A stretch of DNA of 32,342 bases from an uncultured Lachnospiraceae bacterium (GCA_947643615.1 CANRWO010000043.1:1-32342); one strand, 5' to 3'. Positions 17,753-25,876 are shown, counted from the first letter of the stretch. The notes: generated by a model from the sequence alone, not told the origin. Numbers and translations are program-made.

Positions 17753-17964
17753 GGATATGTGCCATATATTGCCCTTTACTCCGGGGTTGGCAGTACATGT
17801 ACACGAGATGTATGAAAATACTTTATGGTGGCGTGGGTAAAATCCCCCATGTCACAACGGGCCAGGCAGCTATCCGCCATTATTGACTTCTCACGGGAGA
17901 GTGAATATAGTATTAATATCACATTTACTATATTTTTATGAGGTACGGAGGAGAAAACGGAGAG

Positions 17965-18627
17965 ATGGATGAGTTAAAGCTTTTGAAACTGGCGGAACTG
18001 CGGAGTAAAATAGGAGCTATCCCGGCAAAATTGCTGGTAACGTTCCTGATTTCAGGCGGATTGTATTGGCAATTCAGCTTTGAGAAATTTATGGAAGATC
18101 CCGGCACGAATATTTTTGCCTTTGTCGTCACATACGGTATAATTTCTTATTTTTGGCTCTGTGTGAAAATGACGCGTAACTGGCTGGTGGGATTTGGGGT
18201 GGCGATTATCCTGATCCTTGTCTGGGTAGGCAGTATGGATAAGATGAGTGAGGTCTTTCAGGTGTTGATTGGAGGCGCTATCTGTTTCGGCGGGCCTGTA
18301 ATCGATGTCCTGACTGTCATCCGCTATTTTGTGATCAGGAAACAGGTCTTCGGCATACCCGGGAATGCCGTGGAAGACGAGCCGGGGGCAGATTGGGGAC
18401 AATGGCAGGAGAACCGCAGCCAGGAGGGGCAGCAGGCAGGGCAGGCACAGGAATCCGCACCTGTATTTTTTGCGGATTGTAAGGGTCAGGCCGGAATTAA
18501 GAGAAGGTACCGGGATCTGTGCAGGGTGTACCATCCTGACAACGGCAACGGTTCCCCGGAGGTGTTCAACAGGATCACGGAGGAGTATGAGAGGCTGATG
18601 GCACAGTACGGGCAGGAGAATGCATGA
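17965..18627 (+). CDS. membrane protein with C-terminal J-domain
   Basis: 220 aa from the ATG at 17965 (GGAGGAG 11 nt upstream); an ATG at 17938 would add nine residues. There are three to four hydrophobic segments between residues 24 and 125, then a Gln/Gly-rich linker, and a shortened J-domain at the extreme C-terminus with YRDLCRVYHPDNGNGSPEVF (HPD at 190-192). HPD is the motif by which J-proteins stimulate the DnaK ATPase, so this probably recruits DnaK to the membrane face. The first J-domain helix looks reduced. The partner substrate is unknown. Confidence 0.8.
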   Translation: MDELKLLKLAELRSKIGAIPAKLLVTFLISGGLYWQFSFEKFMEDPGTNIFAFVVTYGIISYFWLCVKMTRNWLVGFGVAIILILVWVGSMDKMSEVFQVLIGGAICFGGPVIDVLTVIRYFVIRKQVFGIPGNAVEDEPGADWGQWQENRSQEGQQAGQAQESAPVFFADCKGQAGIKRRYRDLCRVYHPDNGNGSPEVFNRITEEYERLMAQYGQENA

Positions 18628-18733
18628 AAGAAGGCTGTCTGTGCCGGCATTACGGGGAGAGTGAGAAAGAAGCTCAGGGATGCAGGAGAGAGCGCCTTAG
18701 AAAATGGTTATGGAACAAAGTAGGAGGTTTTTT

Positions 18734-19111
18734 ATGGGAATGTGGGTTTTTATGTTCGTAATGAATATGCTGATCCCCCTGGTTATGATTGGTTTCGGGA
18801 AATTATTTATGAAAAATGCGCCGGGGGAAATCAATGCTTTTTTCGGATACAGGACTTCCATGTCCATGAAAAATAAAGATACCTGGGAGTTTGCCCATAA
18901 ATATTGCGGGAAGCTGTGGCGTAGATGGGGACTGGCGCTGCTGCTGTTGTCTGTGTCTGTCATGCTCTTTATTATCGGAAAAGATGAAGATACAACAGGC
19001 ACAGTTGCAGCTGTTCTCTGTACCGTGCAGGTGATTGCGTTGATATTTTCCGTATATCCTACAGAAAAGGCGCTGCGACGGAATTTTGACAAAGACGGGA
19101 AGAGGCTTTGA
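18734..19111 (+). CDS. SdpI/YhfL-family membrane protein
   Basis: 125 aa from the ATG at 18734, fixed by TAGGAGG (18721-18727) 6 nt upstream; an earlier start at 18704 has no such site. Three transmembrane helices flank the family signature INAFFGYRTSMSMKNKDTWEF. SdpI in Bacillus is immunity to the SdpC toxin, but many homologues in clostridia lie far from any toxin. None is encoded here, so immunity should not be assumed. Confidence 0.85.
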   Translation: MGMWVFMFVMNMLIPLVMIGFGKLFMKNAPGEINAFFGYRTSMSMKNKDTWEFAHKYCGKLWRRWGLALLLLSVSVMLFIIGKDEDTTGTVAAVLCTVQVIALIFSVYPTEKALRRNFDKDGKRL

Positions 19112-19199
19112 CCTTTTTGCCGGGGACGGTGGCTTTGTCATTATGGTTTGCCTTTTTCTCGCTTTTCGGGTTGAAGGATGATTTTCCATGTGCTATAAT

Positions 19200-19250
19200 T
19201 TGAAAGCAGTTCGGCTCTATCCATATTCCGGTAGGGCGGACTGCTTTCAA
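19200..19250 (+). other. inverted repeat upstream of cyclophilin gene
   Basis: TTGAAAGCAGT (19200-19210) and ACTGCTTTCAA (19240-19250) form a perfect 11-bp stem around a 29-nt loop. There is no T-run beyond three Ts, so it is a weak terminator for the SdpI gene at best, or a short mobile or regulatory repeat. Confidence 0.5.
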
Positions 19251-19386
19251 TTTGGAGTGTCATGGCAGGAAAACCCAGGCGCAGGGTTTGCAGGTGTTTT
19301 GTGGAGTTGCCTACTATCTGCATATTGTTCCGGGCGGCGGGGGAAGCTGCAAAATTTTTGGCTGAAAAGGAGTAAGGAAGAGGACT

Positions 19387-20097
19387 ATGAAAAAAGGTTT
19401 AAAGTTGGTTTTGGCTTTGGTTATGGCAATGGCGTTGGCCGGCTGTGGTGAAACGGAACAGGGCAGTTCTGGGGCACAGGGCAGCTCGGAAGCTTCAGGA
19501 GTACAGGGAAGTGCGGATGCATCCGGAGTGCAGGGAAGTGCGGAGGCATCGGGAGTACAGGGAAGCGCGGAGGCTTCCGGAGAACAGTCTATTGATCCTG
19601 CAGGATTGCACCATGTGGAGATCACGATCAAGGATTATGGGACTATCTCTGTGGAGCTGGACGGTGATGCGGCGCCAATAACGGTGGAAAACTTTTTGAA
19701 ACTTGCCGGGGACGGTTTCTATGACGGATTAACATTCCACCGCATTATCAGCGGTTTTATGATCCAGGGAGGCGATCCGCTGGGGAACGGGAGAGGAGGC
19801 TCCGACCAGAATATCAAGGGTGAATTTGCATTGAACGGAGTTGAAAATAATCTGTCCCATACAAGAGGAGCTATTTCCATGGCTCGATCAAATATGATGG
19901 ACAGCGCCAGCTCACAGTTTTTTATCGTCCATGAGGACAGTATCGGGTTGGACGGGCAATATGCCTGCTTTGGCTATGTGACGGAGGGCATTGAGGTAGT
20001 GGATGCCATCTGCGAGGCTACTCCCGTGACGGACAGCAATGGTACGGTGACTGCGGAGAACCAGCCTGTGATCGAGAGCATAGTGGTGATTGACTAA
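19387..20097 (+). CDS. lipoprotein cyclophilin-type peptidyl-prolyl isomerase
   Basis: 236 aa. MKKGLKLVLALVMAMALAGC is a lipoprotein signal with lipidated Cys20. Residues 31-66 are a repetitive GSAEASGVQ linker. Residues 75-236 are a cyclophilin domain: VENFLKLAGDGFYDGLTFHR, ISGFMIQGGDP, the GEFALNGVENNLSHTRGAIS stretch and the SSQFFIVHED region. It would catalyse proline isomerisation of exported proteins on the outer face of the membrane. AGGAAGAGG precedes the ATG. Confidence 0.93.
   Translation: MKKGLKLVLALVMAMALAGCGETEQGSSGAQGSSEASGVQGSADASGVQGSAEASGVQGSAEASGEQSIDPAGLHHVEITIKDYGTISVELDGDAAPITVENFLKLAGDGFYDGLTFHRIISGFMIQGGDPLGNGRGGSDQNIKGEFALNGVENNLSHTRGAISMARSNMMDSASSQFFIVHEDSIGLDGQYACFGYVTEGIEVVDAICEATPVTDSNGTVTAENQPVIESIVVID
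19480..19587 (+). repeat. in-frame 27-bp tandem repeat (4 copies)
   Basis: Four 27-bp units encode GSSEASGVQ, GSADASGVQ, GSAEASGVQ and GSAEASGEQ. They form a spacer between the lipid anchor and the isomerase domain, and length can vary without frameshift. Confidence 0.9.
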
Positions 20098-20279
20098 CAG
20101 GCGGCCTGCAGCGAAAAGGCAGCCTGCAGCGTCTCAATTGGGTCTTGCATCCCACAAAGTGTGACGCACGCCCCGGGGAAAGTATTTTTTCAAATACGCG
20201 CTGGAACAGAGCCGGCGTGATGAAAATGGACTGCCGTAATCTGTTTTGGCAGTGAGGAATGATTGAAAACGGTGATGCG

Positions 20280-20314
20280 GAGTGGCAAGGTGCACAACCT
20301 GCCACTCTGTTTTT
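20280..20314 (+). terminator. rho-independent terminator
   Basis: AGTGGCAAGGT pairs with ACCTGCCACT (one bulged A) around a GCACA-type loop, followed by GTTTTT. It ends transcription of the cyclophilin unit. Another hairpin, ACTGCC...GGCAGT, lies at about 20230-20253. Confidence 0.8.
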
Positions 20315-20356
20315 ATGAGCTTTTTTCACAAAAATTTTATTTTTCATTTTAATATT

Positions 20357-20386
20357 TTGACAATTTGCTGTTTAGTCTGTTAAAAT
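20357..20386 (+). promoter_or_regulatory. promoter for the CarD-family gene
   Basis: TTGACA (20357-20362), an 18-nt spacer and TAAAAT (20381-20386), in an AT-rich stretch about 130 nt upstream of the chosen start. Confidence 0.65.
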
Positions 20387-20515
20387 AAGGATATAACAAT
20401 AGATAGAAGTATTACAATAGGGAGAGTGTGGCAGTTCACTGACAATTGGGACAGTCATCCGTCACAGGGTGGGCAGCAGCACAAAACAGCACATGGCGGC
20501 AGAAAGGAGATTTTT

Positions 20516-21016
20516 GTGTTTGAGATTGGTGAATATGTAATTTGCGGAAATAAGGGAGTATGTATTGTGGAAGACATTGCTACGCTGGATATTTCCGGTG
20601 TGGATAAAGAACGGAAATACTATATTTTAAAGCCGAAATATGTCTCGGGAAGCACTGTTTATGTACCGGTGGATTCACCCAGGGAATCCATGCGTAAAAT
20701 ACTGCAGCCGGAGGAAGCGAAGAACCTGATCAGCCAGATCCCCCATATCCCTCTTCTTACATTCACTGATGACAAGCTGTCAGAGCAGACTTACAAGGAT
20801 TGCATGAAGGCCAACAGCTGTGAAGAGCTGGTGAAGGTCATTAAGACCATTTATATCAGGAAGCAAAAGCGTGTCCAGGCGGGCCGCAAGGTTACCGCTG
20901 TGGATGCTAAGTATTTCCACCTGGCGGAGGACAGCCTGTATGGGGAATTGGCGGTATCACTGGGAATAAACCGGGAAGAGGTGGCGCAATATATTGCCGG
21001 TGAGATTGAAAAGTAA
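20516..21016 (+). CDS. CarD/CdnL-family transcriptional regulator
   Basis: 166 aa from the GTG at 20516, supported by AAAGGAGA 5 nt upstream and by the family opening (V)FEIGEYVICGNKGVCIVEDI; an ATG at 20426 would add 30 unlikely residues. Residues 1-60 are the RNA-polymerase-interacting Tudor-like domain (YYILKPKYVSGSTVYVPVDS); the rest is the helical DNA-contacting domain. Such proteins bind the beta subunit and stabilise the open promoter complex. The next transcription unit (T-box) begins 20-60 nt downstream. Confidence 0.9.
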   Translation: MFEIGEYVICGNKGVCIVEDIATLDISGVDKERKYYILKPKYVSGSTVYVPVDSPRESMRKILQPEEAKNLISQIPHIPLLTFTDDKLSEQTYKDCMKANSCEELVKVIKTIYIRKQKRVQAGRKVTAVDAKYFHLAEDSLYGELAVSLGINREEVAQYIAGEIEK

Positions 21017-21038
21017 GGTGGATCTTTGAAAAAAGGAC

Positions 21039-21067
21039 TTTACTTTTTTCCCGAAAAGTACTATGAT
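21039..21067 (+). promoter_or_regulatory. promoter for the thrS T-box transcript
   Basis: TTTACT (21039-21044), a 17-nt spacer and TATGAT (21062-21067). A start near 21074 would place the whole T-box in the leader. Confidence 0.65.
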
Positions 21068-21074
21068 GATGTTG

Positions 21075-21341
21075 AAAACGATGAAGAGAACAGTAGCATG
21101 GCGAAGTGCATCAGAGAAAACCGCCCGCCCGGTAATTTCAGGCGGCGCTGAGAGCGGTTTGGCAGGAAGCCTTGTGAAGACCATCTCCGAGTGGCTCTAA
21201 TACAGTCCGGCAGCTTCCGTTATGAGCAAATGAAGGTGGCGTATTTACTGGTATCACAGTAGATCGCAACAAGGGTGGAACCGCGTGTAAACATTAAGAA
21301 ATGTGAGCGTCCCTTGCAATGAAAATTGCAAGGGACTTTTT
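21075..21341 (+). promoter_or_regulatory. T-box riboswitch, threonine-specific, with terminator
   Basis: The conserved T-box core AGGGTGGAACCGCG is at 21272-21285. It is followed by a strong terminator, GTCCCTTGCAAT (21309-21320) with ATTGCAAGGGAC (21325-21336), then TTTTT (21337-21341). AAGGG of the T-box region can instead pair with CCCTT of the terminator arm, the expected antiterminator. Upstream stems include the specifier arm; ACC (21180-21182), a threonine codon just before the conserved GAGTGG region, is the likely specifier. Uncharged tRNA-Thr should allow read-through into the 71-aa gene and thrS. Confidence 0.92.
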
Positions 21342-21347
21342 GCGCGA

Positions 21348-21610
21348 ATGAGCAGAGCCAGAAGTGCCTGCTCGTCCCCTGCAAGCTTGCATGCAAGGGA
21401 GGGAGCATGCGCTTATGGCGAGCAACGCGAACCCGTGAGGCGCAAGCCGAAGGGGTCTGCTCATAAAGGTTGCAGGGGAAGAAGTGCCTGCTCGTCCCCT
21501 GCAAGCTTGCATGCAAGGGAGGGAGCATGCGCTTATGGCGAGCAACGCGAACCCGTGAGGCGCAAGCCGAAGGGGTCTGCTCATAACAGTTGTGCGGGAA
21601 GAAGTGCCTG
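21348..21610 (+). repeat. two tandem copies of a 120-bp structured repeat (plus a third stub)
   Basis: Positions 21361-21466 and 21481-21586 are identical over 106 bp at a 120-bp period. A third copy starts at 21601 (GAAGTGCCTG) and stops. Within each unit TTAT-(GGC)-GAGCA pairs with TGCTC-ATAA (21413-21466). Inside that is GAACCC/GGGGTC, then opposed GA steps, then GGC-GCAA-GCC with a GNRA loop. A second palindrome CCCTGCAAGCTTGCATGCAAGGG precedes it. ATGAGCAGA (21348-21356) is the inverse of TCTGCTCAT at the end of each copy (21456-21464), giving short terminal inverted repeats. It lies between the T-box terminator and the 71-aa gene, so it is in the read-through mRNA. Confidence 0.9.
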
Positions 21611-21646
21611 CAAGGGAAGAATACCAAAACAGAAAGGGGAATTTTT

Positions 21647-21862
21647 ATGGGAAAGAAAATGCAAAAACTGATGGAACAATGCTTCCAGGGGGAGCTGACT
21701 ATGCCTAAGGTGACTTTATGGCTGGTTGGCGCGGTTTGTATGCTGGCAGGGATAGTATACGGCCTGTGTATCGCGCCTTTGACGCATGGCATCACAATCG
21801 GCAGCAATAATGGAAACTGCAACGACTGCACATGGAGCAATGAAGAGGATAAGGAAGACTAA
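21647..21862 (+). CDS. 71-aa single-pass membrane protein ahead of thrS
   Basis: The ATG at 21647 is set by AAAGGGGA 6 nt upstream. The protein has a charged N-terminus (MGKKMQKLMEQ), one hydrophobic helix (VTLWLVGAVCMLAGIVYGL), then a polar tail with NCNDC and an acidic end (NEEDKED). No family is recognised. It is 32 nt from thrS and inside the T-box-controlled transcript, so it is expected to rise with threonine starvation. Confidence 0.7.
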   Translation: MGKKMQKLMEQCFQGELTMPKVTLWLVGAVCMLAGIVYGLCIAPLTHGITIGSNNGNCNDCTWSNEEDKED

Positions 21863-21894
21863 AGCGCTTCTTACGCGGCGGAAAGGGAGAAACA

Positions 21895-23859
21895 ATGAGG
21901 ATTATATTGAAGGACGGCTCCGTGAAGGAGTATTCGGAGAATAAGAGTGTGTATGATATCGCTTTTGATATCAGCGAAGGCCTGGCAAGGGTTGCCTGCT
22001 GCGGCAAGGTGGACGGCGAGGTAGTTGATTTGAGGACGGTTTTGGATAAAGACTGCGAACTGAGTATTTGCACCGCCAATGACCCCGAAGGCCTGGCAAC
22101 CATCCGCCATACGGCGTCCCATGTCCTTGCGGAGGCGGTGAAGCATCTTTTCCCCAATGCAAAACTGGCCATCGGACCCAGCATCGACACAGGGTTTTAC
22201 TATGATTTCGACCATGAATCTTTTTCCAGGGAAGACCTGGACGCACTGGAAGCCGAGATGAAGAAAATCATCAAGCAGGGTGCAAAGCTGGAGAAGTTTA
22301 CCATGCCCAGGGAAGAGGCGATAAAATTTATGGAAGAGAAGGGGGAACCCTACAAGGTAGAGTTGATCCGGGATCTGCCGGAGGATGCGGAGATTTCTTT
22401 TTACAGCCAGGGTGACTTCGTGGATCTCTGTGCCGGACCCCATCTGATGAGCACAAAGTCCATCAAGGCTTTTAAGCTGATCTCATCCTCCATGGCGTAT
22501 TGGAGAGGGGATTCCGATAAGGCGCGCCTGCAGCGTATTTACGGGACTGCCTACAGCAAAAAGGAGGAATTGGCGGAACATCTGGAGAGGATGGAAGACG
22601 CGAAACGCCGGGATCACAATAAACTGGGCCGTGAGATGGGACTGTTTACAACAGTGGATGTGATTGGCCAGGGCCTGCCGCTGTTTACGGCTAAAGGCAC
22701 AAAGATGATCATGAAGCTTCAGCGGTGGATAGAGGATCTGGAGGAGAATGAGTGGGGTTATATACGTACCCGCACCCCTTTGATGGCAAAATCTGACCTG
22801 TATAAGATGTCAGGCCACTGGGATCATTATAAGGATGGAATGTTTGTGCTGGGGGATGAGGAGAAGGACAAGGAAGTGTTTGCCCTGCGCCCCATGACCT
22901 GCCCTTTCCAATATTATGTTTACAAGAATGAGCAGCATTCCTACCGTGACCTCCCCATCCGTATGGGAGAGACCTCCACATTGTTCCGGGCGGAGGATTC
23001 CGGGGAGATGCACGGCTTGACCAGAGTAAGGCAGTTTACTATCTCCGAGGGCCATTTGATTGTGCGCCCCGACCAGATGGTGGATGAATTCAAAGGCTGC
23101 CTGGCACTGGCAAAGTACTGCCTGCAGACACTGGGGTTGGAGGAGGATGTGACCTACCATCTCTCCAAATGGGACCCTGACAACCGGGAAAAGTACATCG
23201 GCGAACCTGAGGTATGGGAGGAGACCCAACAGCATATGCGGGATATCCTGAACGAACTGGACATCCGGTTTGTGGAGGACGTGGGAGAAGCTGCTTTCTA
23301 TGGCCCTAAGGTGGATATCAACGCAAGGAATGTATACGGTAAGGATGACACCATGATCACTATTCAGTGGGATGCCCTGCTGGCGGAACAGTTTGACATG
23401 TATTTCATTGACCAGAACGGCGACAAGGTCCGTCCCTGTATCATTCACAGGACTTCCATCGGATGTTACGAGAGGACGCTGGCATGGCTCATTGAAAAAT
23501 ATGCAGGGAAATTCCCCACATGGCTCTGCCCCGAGCAGGTGCGTGTCCTGCCCATCTCCGAAAAGTACGCGGATTATGCTGAGTCCGTGCGTAAACAGTT
23601 AAAGGAGCGCGGCGTGGATGTTACCGTAGACAACCGCTCCGAGAAGATCGGATTTAAGATCCGTGAGACCAGGCTGGCCAAGGTGCCCTATATGTTAGTA
23701 GTGGGCGAGCAGGAAGCAGAGAGTGGACTGGTGTCTGTCAGAAGCCGTTTTGCGGGGGACGAGGGTCAGAAACCTCTGGCAGAATTTATGGATCAGATCT
23801 GCGAAGAAATCCGCACAAAGGCTATCCGTAAAGAAGAGGTGCAAGAGGGGCAAAAGTAA
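21895..23859 (+). CDS. thrS: threonyl-tRNA synthetase
   Basis: 654 aa, normal length. Residues 1-62 are the TGS domain. The editing domain has HxxxH (His72, His76 in HTASHVLAEAVKH) and the later CAGPH motif with Cys and His. The class II catalytic core includes GEMHGLTRVRQFTISEGHLI (motif 2 region) and IIHRTSIGCYERTLAWLIE (motif 3), and the anticodon-binding domain follows WLCPEQVRVLPIS. It charges tRNA-Thr in the cytoplasm and edits mischarged Ser-tRNA. Expression is controlled by the T-box upstream. GGAAAGGGAG precedes the ATG. Confidence 0.97.
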   Translation: MRIILKDGSVKEYSENKSVYDIAFDISEGLARVACCGKVDGEVVDLRTVLDKDCELSICTANDPEGLATIRHTASHVLAEAVKHLFPNAKLAIGPSIDTGFYYDFDHESFSREDLDALEAEMKKIIKQGAKLEKFTMPREEAIKFMEEKGEPYKVELIRDLPEDAEISFYSQGDFVDLCAGPHLMSTKSIKAFKLISSSMAYWRGDSDKARLQRIYGTAYSKKEELAEHLERMEDAKRRDHNKLGREMGLFTTVDVIGQGLPLFTAKGTKMIMKLQRWIEDLEENEWGYIRTRTPLMAKSDLYKMSGHWDHYKDGMFVLGDEEKDKEVFALRPMTCPFQYYVYKNEQHSYRDLPIRMGETSTLFRAEDSGEMHGLTRVRQFTISEGHLIVRPDQMVDEFKGCLALAKYCLQTLGLEEDVTYHLSKWDPDNREKYIGEPEVWEETQQHMRDILNELDIRFVEDVGEAAFYGPKVDINARNVYGKDDTMITIQWDALLAEQFDMYFIDQNGDKVRPCIIHRTSIGCYERTLAWLIEKYAGKFPTWLCPEQVRVLPISEKYADYAESVRKQLKERGVDVTVDNRSEKIGFKIRETRLAKVPYMLVVGEQEAESGLVSVRSRFAGDEGQKPLAEFMDQICEEIRTKAIRKEEVQEGQK

Positions 23860-24094
23860 GGCCGGCTGAGAAACCAGTTTTGAAAACAATGCCTCAAACA
23901 ATGTATCAACGGATGTGATGCGAAAAAAATGATTGCGCGTTTTGCATAAATTGGATGTATGTGCGCACCCGTTGAAGGATACCGTTTCCTATGTATATTT
24001 TTGCCCGGTCCAGGCATACTAAAGGCAGGTCTGTGGACAGACCGCATTGAATATGTAAGAAGACCAGGGTGGAAATTAAAAAGGAGGAAACGAT

Positions 24095-24415
24095 ATGGCA
24101 GAATTGAAATGCACCGTTGACAATTGCGCTTATAATGACCAGCATCTCTGCAGTAAGGGCGACATCATGGTAGGCGGCAGGCATGCCAGCTGCTGTGATG
24201 ACACATGTTGCGAAAGCTTTGTCCAGAGAAGGGAAGGGCAGGACACATTTAGAAATTCGACCGCTCATCCCAGCCGTACCATCAGCATCGACTGTGAGGC
24301 CGGAAATTGCGAATACAACAGCGACTACAAATGTACCGCAGGCCACGTTGACATTTGCGGATGCGGAGCCTGCAACTGTGAAGGAACCGCATGTACAACA
24401 TTTACCGATAAGTAA
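24095..24415 (+). CDS. DUF1540-domain protein with two Cys-rich repeats
   Basis: 106 aa with two DUF1540-like units: LKCTVDNCAYNDQHLCSKGD and IDCEAGNCEYNSDYKCTAGH, each followed by a second Cys cluster (CCDDTCC and CGCGACNC). Cysteine spacing suggests metal binding. These proteins are frequent in spore-formers and gut clostridia; function is unknown. GGAGG precedes the ATG. The 235-bp gap after thrS has only a small GGTCTG/CAGACC hairpin. Confidence 0.85.
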   Translation: MAELKCTVDNCAYNDQHLCSKGDIMVGGRHASCCDDTCCESFVQRREGQDTFRNSTAHPSRTISIDCEAGNCEYNSDYKCTAGHVDICGCGACNCEGTACTTFTDK

Positions 24416-24519
24416 AACGTGGGGCGGGTGGGACGGTATGTTCAGGCACAGCAGTTTTGATAATCGCCCGAAATGCTACAGGATGCCAAGGAGACGGATC
24501 AAAAAAGTGAAATTATGTA

Positions 24520-24548
24520 TTGACAAATAGAGCGCCCTGTAGTAATCT
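24520..24548 (+). promoter_or_regulatory. promoter of the infC-rpmI-rplT operon
   Basis: TTGACA (24520-24525), a 17-nt spacer and TAATCT (24543-24548). Confidence 0.8.
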
Positions 24549-24555
24549 ATTTAAA

Positions 24556-24709
24556 GTGTGAGGAACACAACAGCAAGCAGAGTATCCACTCTCACCTTAC
24601 GGCAATTGAGCTTGTAAGCGTTCACAGTTAATACAGTGTACCTGTGGTTTTTATAGGTATGGTCTGCGAAAAGTGAGATCAGGTGGATAGTTATGCTATC
24701 CACCTTTTT
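24556..24709 (+). promoter_or_regulatory. infC/L20-type leader with terminator and antiterminator
   Basis: A strong terminator hairpin, AGGTGGATAG (24681-24690) with CTATCCACCT (24696-24705) then TTTT, lies 35 nt before infC. An upstream segment TATCCAC-T-CTCAC (24583-24595) is complementary to GTGAG (24673-24677) and GTGGATA (24683-24689), so it can sequester the terminator's 5' arm. The two folds exclude each other, the layout expected of the Firmicutes L20 leader, where ribosomal protein L20 represses its own operon. The ligand is inferred from operon content. Confidence 0.75.
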
Positions 24710-24743
24710 AAATTATTTTCTTATGTATGGGAGGTATACAGCC

Positions 24744-25250
24744 ATTAGCGATTTAATGATTAACGAACAGATTAGGGACAAAGAAGTACGTCTGATTGGG
24801 GAGAACGGCGAACAGCTTGGCATTATGTCTGCCAGGGAAGCGATGAAATTGGCCGAGGAGGCAGAATTGGACCTGGTGAAGATTGCGCCTACCGCAAAAC
24901 CCCCGGTATGTAAAATTGTTGATTACGGCAAGTTCAAGTATGAGCAGGTCCGGAAAGAAAAGGAAGCGAAAAAGAAGCAGAAAACCATTGAAATTAAGGA
25001 AATTCGTTTGTCCCCCAACATTGATACCAATGATTTAAATACCAAGGTCAATGCTGCAAGGAAATTTCTTTCCAAGGGAGACAAGGTGAAAGTCACACTT
25101 CGGTTCCGCGGTCGCGAAATGGCGCATATGAACAACAGCAAGCATATTTTGGATGATTTTGCTGCGAGCCTGTCCGATATCTCTGTGGTGGAGAAGGCTC
25201 CCAAGGTGGAAGGTAGAAGTATGACAATGTTTTTAACTGAAAAGCGTTAA
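24744..25250 (+). CDS. infC: translation initiation factor IF-3 (AUU start)
   Basis: 168 aa. The start is an ATT codon at 24744, with GGGAGGT 8 nt upstream; the protein then reads (M)SDLMINEQIRDKEVRLIGEN as IF-3 should. ATG codons further upstream lie inside the leader and give a non-homologous extension. An N-domain binding 30S, a linker rich in Lys (KEAKKKQKTIEIKEIRLSPN) and a C-domain (VTLRFRGREMAHMN) are all present. IF-3 checks initiator codons; the AUU start is the known means by which IF-3 senses its own level. Confidence 0.95.
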   Translation: MSDLMINEQIRDKEVRLIGENGEQLGIMSAREAMKLAEEAELDLVKIAPTAKPPVCKIVDYGKFKYEQVRKEKEAKKKQKTIEIKEIRLSPNIDTNDLNTKVNAARKFLSKGDKVKVTLRFRGREMAHMNNSKHILDDFAASLSDISVVEKAPKVEGRSMTMFLTEKR

Positions 25251-25298
25251 TCGCCGAAAGTTAAGATAAATTATTTTAAAGTTTAGGAGGAAACTGTT

Positions 25299-25496
25299 AT
25301 GCCCAAAATGAAGACAAGCAGATCTGCTGCAAAGCGTTTTAAAGTAACCGGAACAGGTAAATTAAAGAGAAGTAAGGCCTATAAGCGCCATATCTTAACC
25401 AAGAAGACGAGGAAGAATAAGCGTAATCTGAGAAAGCCTGCAATAACCGATGCAACAAATGTAAAGAACATGAAGAAGATTTTACCCTATTTATAA
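25299..25496 (+). CDS. rpmI: 50S ribosomal protein L35
   Basis: 65 aa, very basic: [20 protein letters not shown], with [20 protein letters not shown]. Standard length. AGGAGG precedes the ATG. Second gene of the infC operon. Confidence 0.97.
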   Translation: MPKMKTSRSAAKRFKVTGTGKLKRSKAYKRHILTKKTRKNKRNLRKPAITDATNVKNMKKILPYL

Positions 25497-25519
25497 GTCA
25501 GGTGAGGAGGAAATAAGAC

Positions 25520-25876
25520 ATGGCAAGAATTAAAGGCGGCATGAATGCCAGGAAGAAACATAATAGAGTATTGAAGCTTGCAAAAGGTTACAGAGGAGCG
25601 AGAAGCAAACAGTACCGTGTAGCGAAGCAGGCCGTTATGAGGGCTCTGGCAAGCTCTTATGCGGGCAGAAAAGAAAGAAAGCGTCAGTTCAGGCAGCTTT
25701 GGATCGCACGTATTAACGCTGCGGCAAGGATCAACGGCCTTTCATACAGCAAATTTATGCACGGCTTGAAGCTGGCTGGTGTTGACATTAACAGAAAGAT
25801 GTTGGCTGAGATGGCAGTGAACGATGCGGAAGGCTTTAAGAGCCTGGCAGAGCTTGCTAAAGCCAAGATTGCTTAA
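25520..25876 (+). CDS. rplT: 50S ribosomal protein L20
   Basis: 118 aa, full length: [60 protein letters not shown]. In addition to building the 50S subunit, L20 is the expected repressor acting on the operon leader. Last gene of the operon, 23 nt after rpmI. Confidence 0.97.
   Translation: MARIKGGMNARKKHNRVLKLAKGYRGARSKQYRVAKQAVMRALASSYAGRKERKRQFRQLWIARINAAARINGLSYSKFMHGLKLAGVDINRKMLAEMAVNDAEGFKSLAELAKAKIA

Noticed and set aside
18734..19111. Toxin immunity role for the SdpI-like protein
   Set aside because: No SdpC-like toxin, SdpA/SdpB or other bacteriocin gene is nearby, so only the family name is justified.
21220..21840. Long open frames on both strands over the thrS-leader repeat (206 aa minus, 122 aa plus)
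   Set aside because: They exist only because the 120-bp repeat lacks stops and is a multiple of three. They cross the T-box terminator, lack ribosome binding sites and have duplicated, low-quality protein sequence.
24693..24743. ATG upstream start for infC
   Set aside because: It falls inside the terminator hairpin, has no ribosome binding site and adds residues foreign to IF-3. The ATT at 24744 fits.
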